A stretch of DNA of 39,354 nucleotides from an uncultured Aquabacterium sp. Its GTDB lineage: Bacteria > Pseudomonadota > Gammaproteobacteria > Burkholderiales > Burkholderiaceae_C. Below are positions 33,068-39,354 of the stretch, piece after piece (position 1 is the stretch's first letter; every line of letters starts with the position of its first letter). The position numbers and the translations under genes were made by a program. The notes under the pieces are model-generated. The model worked only from the letters and a program-made list of their open reading frames with translations. It did no database searches and was not told where the DNA came from. The DNA is taken from positions 1-39,354 of the forward strand of contig NZ_CAJYGK010000143.1 in assembly GCF_913773725.1 (NCBI RefSeq). The letters are read 5' to 3'.

Positions 33068-36000
33068 ATGTTGCCCAAGCTGCCCCTGCCCTCCATCGCC
33101 CCCGGCAAACGCTACACCCTGCCCCGCCCGCCCGGCTCTGCCGACGCGCTGTTGCTGGCGCAGTACGCCGAGGGGCGCAAGGCGCAGCGCCAGCTGACGT
33201 GCGTGATCACGGCCGATCCGGCCGACACGCAGCGTCTGCTCGACGAGATGGCGTTCTTCGCGCCCGAGCTGCGCTGCAGTGTGTTCCCCGACTGGGAAAC
33301 GCTGCCCTATGACACCTTCTCGCCACACCAGGATCTGATCTCGGAACGGCTGGCCACGCTGTGGAAGATCCAGCAGGGCGTGGGTGCCGAGACCGGCGTC
33401 GATGTGGTGCTGCTGCCGGCCACCACCGCGCTGACGCGCCTGGCGCCGCCCTCCTTCCTGGCGGCCTACACCTTCCACTTCAAGCAGAAGCAGAAGCTGG
33501 ATGAGGCCGCGCTGAAGTCGCAGCTGACGCTGGCGGGCTACAACCACGTCAGCCAGGTCGTGTCGCCGGGCGAGTACGCGGTGCGCGGCGGCCTGATCGA
33601 CCTCTACCCGATGGGCTCACCTGTGCCGTATCGCGTGGACCTGTTCGGTGACGAGGTTGATTCGATCCGCACCTTCGACCCGGACACGCAGCGCAGCCTG
33701 TATCCCGTGCCCGAGGTGCGTTTGCTGCCGGGCCGCGAGTTCCCGATGGACGAGGCGGCGCGCGGCGCGTTCCGCAACCGCTGGCGTGAGCGCATCGAGG
33801 GCGACCCGACCAAGTCCCGCATCTACAAGGACATCGGCAATGGCGTGGCCACGGCCGGCATCGAGTACTACCTGCCGCTGTTCTTCGATGAGACGGCGAC
33901 CTTCTTCGGCCATCTGGGCGAGCAGGCGGCCCTGGTGCTGCACGGTGACATCGACGAGGCGCTGCGCCGCTTCTGGACGGAGACCAAGGAGCGCCACCGC
34001 TTCCTGCAGCACGACCCGGAACGCCCCATCCTGCCGCCGGAAGACCTGTACCTGAAGGTGGAGGACTTCTTCACGCTGGCCAATGTGCACGCGACGCTGG
34101 CGGTGCGTGGCAGTGAGCCCGTGGACTGGGCGCGCCCACTGCCCGATCTGGCGGTGACCCGAGGCGGGCAGGACCCGCTGAACAAGCTCGAATCGCACAT
34201 CGACAAGACGGCGGCGCGCGTGCTGGTGGTGGCGGAAAGCGCCGGCCGCCGCGAAAGCCTGATGGAGTTGCTGCGCGACCACCGCATCAACCTGCCCTCG
34301 CTGGACACGCTGCAGGCCCTTGCCGAGAGCGACCACCGCCATGCGATCACAGCGGCGCCGCTGGCTGCGGGCTTCATCTGGCAGGACGGCGAACGGGCAC
34401 TGCACTTCGTCACCGAGACGGAGCTGTTCGACGCGACGCCGACCACGCGCCGGCGCAAGAAGAACGAGCAGGCCACCGACGTCGACTCGCTGATCAAGGA
34501 CCTGAGCGAGCTGAATGTGGGCGACCCGGTGGTGCACAGCAACCACGGCATCGGGCGCTACCAGGGCCTGATCAACCTGGACCTGGGCGACGGCCCTTCC
34601 GAGTTCCTGCACCTGGAGTACGCCGACAAGGCCACGCTGTACGTCCCCGTGTCGCAGCTGCACCTGATCAGCCGCTACACCGGCGTGAGCCCCGAAGAAG
34701 CGCCGCTGCACAAGCTGGGCTCGCCGCAGTGGGACAAGGCCAAGCGCAAGGCCGCCGAGCAGGTGCGCGACACCGCGGCCGAGTTGCTGAACCTGTACGC
34801 GCGGCGTGCAGCGCGCGAGGGCTTTGCCTTCCGCTTCTCGGCGCAGGATTACGAGGCCTTCGCGGCCAGCTTCGGCTTCGAGGAAACGCCCGATCAGCGC
34901 GCGGCCATCCACGCCGTCGTGCAGGACATGATCAGCCCGCGGCCGATGGACCGCCTGGTGTGCGGCGACGTGGGCTTCGGCAAGACCGAGGTGGCGCTGC
35001 GAGCGGCCTTCGTGGCCGTGACGGGTGGCAAACAGGTGGCGCTGCTGGCACCCACCACGCTGCTGGCCGAGCAGCACTATCAGAACATCTCGGACCGCTT
35101 CTCGCAGTGGCCGGTGAAGGTGGCCGAGATGTCGCGCTTCCGCTCGGCCAAGGAGATCAAGGCGGCGATGCAGGGGCTGGAAGACGGCTCGATCGACATC
35201 ATCGTGGGCACGCACAAGCTGCTGAGCGAGTCCGTCAAGTTCAAGCGCCTGGGCCTGCTCATCATCGACGAGGAACACCGTTTCGGTGTGCGCCACAAGG
35301 AGGCCATCAAGGCCATGCGCGCCGACATCGACGTGCTGACGCTGACTGCCACGCCGATCCCGCGGACGCTGGGCATGGCGATGGAAGGCCTGCGCGACCT
35401 GAGCGTGATCGCCACCGCGCCGCAGCGGCGTCTGGCGATCAAGACCTTTGTGCGCAGCGAAAGCAGCAACACGATCCGCGAGGCGGTGCTGCGCGAGTTG
35501 AAGCGCGGCGGCCAGGTCTACTTCCTGCACAACGAGGTGGAGACCATCGAGAACCGGCGCGACAAGCTGGCCGAGCTGCTGCCCGAGGCGCGCATCGGCA
35601 TCGCCCACGGCCAGATGCCCGAGCGCGAACTGGAGCGCGTGATGCGCGACTTCGTGGCCCAGCGCTTCAATGTGCTGCTGTGCTCGACCATCATCGAGAC
35701 CGGCATCGACGTGCCGAGCGCCAACACCATCGTGATCACGCGGGCCGACAAGTTCGGCCTGGCGCAGTTGCACCAGCTGCGCGGACGCGTGGGCCGCTCG
35801 CACCACCAGGCCTATGCCTACCTGCTGGTGCCCGATGTGGAAGGCCTGACCAAGCAGGCCGCGCAGCGCCTGGACGCCATCCAGAACATGGAAGAGCTGG
35901 GCTCAGGCTTTTACCTGGCCATGCACGACCTGGAAATACGCGGCGCTGGCGAGGTGCTGGGCGACAGCCAGAGCGGCAACATGATGGAGGTGGGTTTCCA

Positions 36001-36535
36001 GCTCTACAACGAGATGCTGGCCGAGGCGGTGAAGTCGCTGAAGGCGGGCAAGGAGCCCGACCTGCTGTCGCCGCTGGGCATGTTTGGCAGCAACACCGAT
36101 GTGAACCTGCACGCGCCTGCGCTGCTGCCCGATGCCTTCTGCGGCGACGTGCACGTGCGCCTGAGCCTGTACAAGCGCCTGGCCACGGCCGACTCGCTCG
36201 AGAAGATCGAGACCATGCTGGAGGAGATCGTCGACCGCTTCGGCAAGCTGCCGCCGCAGGCGCAGGCGCTGTTCGACACGCACAAGCTGCGCGTGCAGTC
36301 CAAGCCCTATGGCGTGATCAAGATCGACGCGGCGCCCGGCGTGATCAACATCACCTTCCGGCCGAACCCGCCGGTCGAGCCCATGCGCATCATCGAGCTG
36401 GTGCAGAAGAACCGCCACATCAAGCTGGCGGGCAACGACAAGCTGCGCATCGAGAAGGAACTGAAGGACCCGAAGGACCGCGCGCAGTACGTGCGCGACC
36501 TGCTGCGGGCCCTGGGGCAGCCGATCAAGGCCTGA
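33068..36535 (+). CDS. mfd: transcription-repair coupling factor
   Basis: An 1155-residue DNA translocase that removes RNA polymerase stalled at lesions and recruits UvrA. Domains in order: UvrB-like N-terminal region (about 1-330), the polymerase-interacting domain opening LNVGDPVVHSNHGIGRYQGL (about 480), RecG-like helicase motor with Walker A CGDVGFGKTEVAL (from 632) and DEEH (734-737), the TATPIPRTL and QLRGRVGRSHHQAYAYLL motifs, and the C-terminal TRCF domain. The ATG at 33068 gives the usual length and family N terminus (MLPKLPLPS). No strong ribosome site is visible. Confidence 0.98.
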   Translation: MLPKLPLPSIAPGKRYTLPRPPGSADALLLAQYAEGRKAQRQLTCVITADPADTQRLLDEMAFFAPELRCSVFPDWETLPYDTFSPHQDLISERLATLWKIQQGVGAETGVDVVLLPATTALTRLAPPSFLAAYTFHFKQKQKLDEAALKSQLTLAGYNHVSQVVSPGEYAVRGGLIDLYPMGSPVPYRVDLFGDEVDSIRTFDPDTQRSLYPVPEVRLLPGREFPMDEAARGAFRNRWRERIEGDPTKSRIYKDIGNGVATAGIEYYLPLFFDETATFFGHLGEQAALVLHGDIDEALRRFWTETKERHRFLQHDPERPILPPEDLYLKVEDFFTLANVHATLAVRGSEPVDWARPLPDLAVTRGGQDPLNKLESHIDKTAARVLVVAESAGRRESLMELLRDHRINLPSLDTLQALAESDHRHAITAAPLAAGFIWQDGERALHFVTETELFDATPTTRRRKKNEQATDVDSLIKDLSELNVGDPVVHSNHGIGRYQGLINLDLGDGPSEFLHLEYADKATLYVPVSQLHLISRYTGVSPEEAPLHKLGSPQWDKAKRKAAEQVRDTAAELLNLYARRAAREGFAFRFSAQDYEAFAASFGFEETPDQRAAIHAVVQDMISPRPMDRLVCGDVGFGKTEVALRAAFVAVTGGKQVALLAPTTLLAEQHYQNISDRFSQWPVKVAEMSRFRSAKEIKAAMQGLEDGSIDIIVGTHKLLSESVKFKRLGLLIIDEEHRFGVRHKEAIKAMRADIDVLTLTATPIPRTLGMAMEGLRDLSVIATAPQRRLAIKTFVRSESSNTIREAVLRELKRGGQVYFLHNEVETIENRRDKLAELLPEARIGIAHGQMPERELERVMRDFVAQRFNVLLCSTIIETGIDVPSANTIVITRADKFGLAQLHQLRGRVGRSHHQAYAYLLVPDVEGLTKQAAQRLDAIQNMEELGSGFYLAMHDLEIRGAGEVLGDSQSGNMMEVGFQLYNEMLAEAVKSLKAGKEPDLLSPLGMFGSNTDVNLHAPALLPDAFCGDVHVRLSLYKRLATADSLEKIETMLEEIVDRFGKLPPQAQALFDTHKLRVQSKPYGVIKIDAAPGVINITFRPNPPVEPMRIIELVQKNRHIKLAGNDKLRIEKELKDPKDRAQYVRDLLRALGQPIKA

Positions 36536-36546
36536 TCGGCCTGAAA

Positions 36547-36564
36547 GACCGGGCCGGCCCGGTC
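36547..36564. terminator. perfect palindrome at the mfd / beta-propeller convergent junction
   Basis: GACCGGGCCGGCCCGGTC, an 18-base perfect dyad, lies 12 bases after the mfd stop and touches the stop of the convergent gene. No T run follows on either strand, so it is a weak or rho-assisted terminator at best. Confidence 0.35.
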
Positions 36565-37678
36565 AGGGCTGATCCAGGCTGCCCATGGCCTTGGGCCAGG
36601 TCAGCACGCCCCACGACATGCCCTGCGTGGGCAGCTTCTGCGTGACCTGCCAGCTCGCGGTATCGATCACCAGTGTTTCCTTGGAGCGGCCGCAGGTCAG
36701 CAGCACCTGGCGTTCATCGGGCGTGAAGCTGAAGTGCCAGCAACGCTCGCCCACCGGCACCTCGGCCACCTTGTCGAAGCTGCGGGCGTCGAACACCTGC
36801 AGCTTCTGGTCGCGCGCGGCGGCCACCAGCACATGCTTGCCCGTACGGTCGAACGCGACGCCGTAGGGCGATGCGCCCGTGTCCACGGTGCGCAACGGCT
36901 TGAGGTTGCGATCCAGCACCAGCAGCTTGTTGCCGAACTCGAGCGTGGCGACATAGGTTTCCCCGTCCGGAGACACCTTGATGCCGCGCGGCCGCACGCC
37001 ATGGCGCTTGGTGTCGACGGTCTTCAGGCGCTTGCCGGTGCGCACATCGTGCATGGTCAGGGTGTGGTCCGCCTCGTTCGTGACCACGATGCGGCGTCCG
37101 TCCGGCGTGATCTCGATGCCCTCGGTCTCGGGCCCGCACACGATGTGACGCAGCACCTTGCGCTGCTTCAGGTCGATGACGGCCACGCGTGCGGGCTCGT
37201 CGTCACCGTCGTCATCGTCCTTGCTGTCATGGGCGCCGGCCTTGGGCGGCTTGCCTGTCGAAGAGGGCTCGTACGACACGAAAGCCAGGTCGCCGCGCAC
37301 GCGCACGAACTCCGGGTTCTTGCCGACGTGGATGCGCTGCACCACCATCTTGCTGGCAATGTCGATGATCTGCACGTCGCCGGTCTCGCGCACGGCCACC
37401 ACGAGTTGCCGCCCATCTGCGGTGATGCCGATGCCGCGGGCACCCTGCCCCTCGACGGGGATCTCGGCGCGGGTCTGGAAGGTGTCCAGATCGAGCACGG
37501 TGATGCCGCCATCCTGATGGCTGACATAGGCCAGCCCCCGGCTGACTTCTGCGGCAGTGGGGGCCACAGCGGGGCCATCGGCGGCCATCGGCACGCGGGC
37601 CTGCCCGCCGGTCATCATCGCCAGGCAGGCCATGGCCGCCAGGCTCAGGCGCAGCACGGGTCCGGTCATTCGACGCAT
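36563..37678 (-). CDS. exported YVTN-family beta-propeller protein with an acidic insert
   Basis: A 371-residue secreted protein: signal peptide (about 1-27), then YVTN-type blades such as RGIGITADGRQLVVAVRETG, EGIEITPDGRRIVVTNEAD, RGIKVSPDGETYVATLEFG and YGVAFDRTGKHVLVAAARD. A run of Asp residues (DSKDDDDGDDEP, 151-162) interrupts one blade and could bind calcium or another cation. No enzymatic motif is visible. GAGGAGA about eight bases before the ATG is a strong ribosome site. It is convergent with mfd and downstream of tfoX-like on the same strand (55 bases), so the two may share a transcript. Confidence 0.87.
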   Translation of the reverse strand: MRRMTGPVLRLSLAAMACLAMMTGGQARVPMAADGPAVAPTAAEVSRGLAYVSHQDGGITVLDLDTFQTRAEIPVEGQGARGIGITADGRQLVVAVRETGDVQIIDIASKMVVQRIHVGKNPEFVRVRGDLAFVSYEPSSTGKPPKAGAHDSKDDDDGDDEPARVAVIDLKQRKVLRHIVCGPETEGIEITPDGRRIVVTNEADHTLTMHDVRTGKRLKTVDTKRHGVRPRGIKVSPDGETYVATLEFGNKLLVLDRNLKPLRTVDTGASPYGVAFDRTGKHVLVAAARDQKLQVFDARSFDKVAEVPVGERCWHFSFTPDERQVLLTCGRSKETLVIDTASWQVTQKLPTQGMSWGVLTWPKAMGSLDQP

Positions 37679-37733
37679 GGGTTGTCTCCTCGGTGGTCTC
37701 TCGATACAGGCTCGCGTTGTACCACCTCCGGGG

Positions 37734-38474
37734 TCATTCTGCGTCGGACACCCCCGCCCGCATGGCGTCTTCGACGGCCATCAGCAAGGCCGCCCGATCG
37801 TGTGCCGCGACCTCCTGCCAGGGCCGCCCGCTGAGCGCGCCTTCGAGGGCCCACAGCAGATTGAGGCTGGCGCGCGGGCAGACGGCGCGTGTGCGCACGA
37901 ACGCCCGCACGGCACCCAGCCTGCGCAGCGCCTGCTCGGAGCGGATGCCTGCCTCGGCGAGCATGGCTGCGCTGGCCGGGCCGAGGTTGGGCAAGTCGGT
38001 CAGCGACGCCGGGCCGGGCTTGCCGGACTTTCGCGATGGGACGGACCTGGGTGGGCTCGCCGCCTTCACGGGAGGGGCCCCCTTCCTGGCCTTGCCGGAG
38101 TGCCCGGCCTGGGCCCGCAACGCCACCTCCCAGGCCTGAGTGGCCCAGCGCAGCATGACCGCGTCATCCTCGAACACCTCGGCCGGCGCTTCGTGGTAGC
38201 GCAGCGAACCCTGCCGGCCATGGCGATCGGTGTAATGAAAGGGCTTCAGTCCCAGCTGCTCGAACGCCGCCACGGTGAGCTCATCGGTCTTGAAATACAG
38301 GCGTTCGCCCAGGGTCAGGGCAAACATCAGGCCGTGCCGAAAGATCCCGTGGCCCCCGAACATGGGACGCACCTCCACCCCGTCCAGACCGCCCATGAGG
38401 CGCTGCACATCCTGCGCAAACGCCAGACGGCGCTGGGCTTCGGCGCGGATCGGGGACGGGCGTGTCACGGGCAT
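37734..38474 (-). CDS. TfoX/Sxy family protein with both N- and C-terminal domains
   Basis: A 246-residue protein. The TfoX N-terminal domain is seen at about 15-105 (VRPMFGGHGIFRHGLMFALT, LYFKTDE, FHYTDRHG, SLRYHEAPAEVFED) and the TfoX C-terminal helix-hairpin-helix domain at about 150-235 (DLPNLGPASAAMLAEAGIRSEQALRRLGAV), joined by a basic linker rich in Lys, Ser and Pro. In gammaproteobacteria Sxy/TfoX activates competence genes with CRP; the role here is inferred only from the fold. The start at 38474 follows AGGAG at eight bases. It diverges from serB. Confidence 0.9.
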   Translation of the reverse strand: MPVTRPSPIRAEAQRRLAFAQDVQRLMGGLDGVEVRPMFGGHGIFRHGLMFALTLGERLYFKTDELTVAAFEQLGLKPFHYTDRHGRQGSLRYHEAPAEVFEDDAVMLRWATQAWEVALRAQAGHSGKARKGAPPVKAASPPRSVPSRKSGKPGPASLTDLPNLGPASAAMLAEAGIRSEQALRRLGAVRAFVRTRAVCPRASLNLLWALEGALSGRPWQEVAAHDRAALLMAVEDAMRAGVSDAE

Positions 38475-38566
38475 GGGAGGCGCTCCTGGAAGACGATGCC
38501 AGCCGGCGCACAAGACAGTGCCAGCGGGGATAATCCTGGATTGTCCCCATCGTTGCAGCCCTGTCC

Positions 38567-39265
38567 ATGCCCGCCATCGAATTTGCCCCCGGCCTCGTGA
38601 TCCAGCACATCACGCCGCCCCTGACCCTGACCGACTTCAAGGCCATCGCCTTCGACATGGACTCGACGCTGATCAACATCGAGTGCATCGATGAAATCGC
38701 GGATGCGGTCGGACGCAAGGCCGAGGTGGCCGCCATCACCGAAGCCGCGATGCGCGGCGAGATCACCGACTTCAAGGACAGCCTGCGCCGACGTGTGGCC
38801 CTGCTCAAGGGTGTGCCCGCCGAGGCCCTGCAGGCCGTGTACGACGAGCGATTGAAGGTCAACCCGGGCGCCCCTGAACTGATCGATGCCGCCAAGGCCG
38901 CTGGCCTGCAGACGCTGCTCGTGTCAGGCGGGTTCACCTTTTTTGCCGACCGCGTGAAGGCGCGGCTGGGCATGCACGAAGCCCACTCCAACACGCTCGA
39001 AGTCGAAGGCGGCCTTCTGACCGGCCGCGTGCTGGGCGACATCGTCGACGGTGAAGCCAAGAAACAGCACCTGCTGAACCTGTGCGCCCGCATTGGCTGC
39101 ACCCCGAGCCAGGCCATCGCCGTGGGAGACGGGGCCAACGACCTGCCGATGATGGGGGTGGCCGGTCTCAGCGTGGCCTACCACGCCAAGCCCAAGGTGC
39201 GTGAGCACGCCATGGTGGCAATCAACGAAGGCGGTCTGGACCGGGTGCTGACGCTGATGGCGTGA
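38567..39265 (+). CDS. serB: phosphoserine phosphatase
   Basis: A 232-residue HAD-superfamily enzyme doing the last step of serine synthesis. The nucleophile motif AFDMDSTLINIECIDEIA (Asp30, Asp32), motif II SGGFTFFADRVK and motif III GDGANDLPMM are present. The short form without an N-terminal ACT-like domain is seen, as in many betaproteobacteria. GATAAT at 38529-38534 could be its -10 box, with no good -35. The remaining 89 bases to the right edge hold no gene I can support. Confidence 0.97.
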   Translation: MPAIEFAPGLVIQHITPPLTLTDFKAIAFDMDSTLINIECIDEIADAVGRKAEVAAITEAAMRGEITDFKDSLRRRVALLKGVPAEALQAVYDERLKVNPGAPELIDAAKAAGLQTLLVSGGFTFFADRVKARLGMHEAHSNTLEVEGGLLTGRVLGDIVDGEAKKQHLLNLCARIGCTPSQAIAVGDGANDLPMMGVAGLSVAYHAKPKVREHAMVAINEGGLDRVLTLMA

Positions 39266-39354
39266 CACGGCCCAGGCTGAACGACACCGCGACACCGGGT
39301 CGTTCCTTCTGCGCGCATGGGCCGGGCTGGAGGCTCACCCGCCCGCCATGCATG

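Noticed and set aside
33617..35806. A 729-codon minus-strand open frame inside mfd
   Set aside because: It lies wholly antisense to mfd, with the same low-complexity composition and no family motif.

Overview
The window looks like chromosomal housekeeping DNA from a high-GC betaproteobacterium of the order Burkholderiales, plausibly the Leptothrix/Aquabacterium/Rubrivivax side. I infer this from protein flavour, the block thrS-infC-rpmI-rplT-pheS-pheT-ihfA-merR-tRNA-Pro, a serB/mfd/ispD/ispF/envZ/ompR neighbourhood, a polyhydroxyalkanoate phasin and the Aat/Bpt pair. No sequence search was run. I see no insertion sequence, phage, integrase, CRISPR array or rRNA.

Layout. 1-4000, minus strand: a tight run reading a YVTN beta-propeller, a NodB-type deacetylase, a membrane sterol-desaturase-like hydroxylase and the start of a CinA-like protein that leaves the left edge, preceded by an AIM24-family gene. 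4190-7441, plus strand: a membrane GGDEF protein, a BaiN/HI0933 flavoprotein and ubiE, closed by a strong terminator. 7516-9072: a secreted chalcone-isomerase-like protein diverging from a MerR-type regulator. 9190-19003, minus strand: the translation block, read thrS, infC, rpmI, rplT, pheS, pheT, ihfA, merR-like, tRNA-Pro, with an alcohol dehydrogenase lying between pheS and pheT. 19224-22169: isocitrate lyase diverging from a class III aminotransferase. 22283-25353: inorganic pyrophosphatase diverging from a phasin, then aat-bpt. 25332-28348: a SIMPL-domain protein, then ompR-envZ. 28326-39265: ispF and ispD (minus) separated by an ammonium transporter on the plus strand, a lipoprotein/ECF sigma/anti-sigma group, mfd, a second YVTN propeller, a TfoX/Sxy protein and serB.

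The most interesting signal is upstream of thrS. A 14-codon open frame with five threonine codons is followed by a predicted antiterminator and a rho-independent terminator, the arrangement expected for transcription attenuation by a leader peptide. Other regulatory signals are an AUC start for infC with a good Shine-Dalgarno sequence; a terminator between rplT and pheS; a perfect 16-bp palindrome upstream of aceA; an 11-bp inverted repeat with OmpR-like half-sites upstream of ompR; and a sigma-54-like promoter with alternating GGTGCGC/GCGCACC repeats upstream of the ammonium transporter.

Most genes are ordinary core functions: translation, N-degron tagging, the glyoxylate shunt, quinone and isoprenoid synthesis, transcription-coupled repair and serine synthesis. 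The accessory genes sit as small insertions between conserved core genes rather than as one island.
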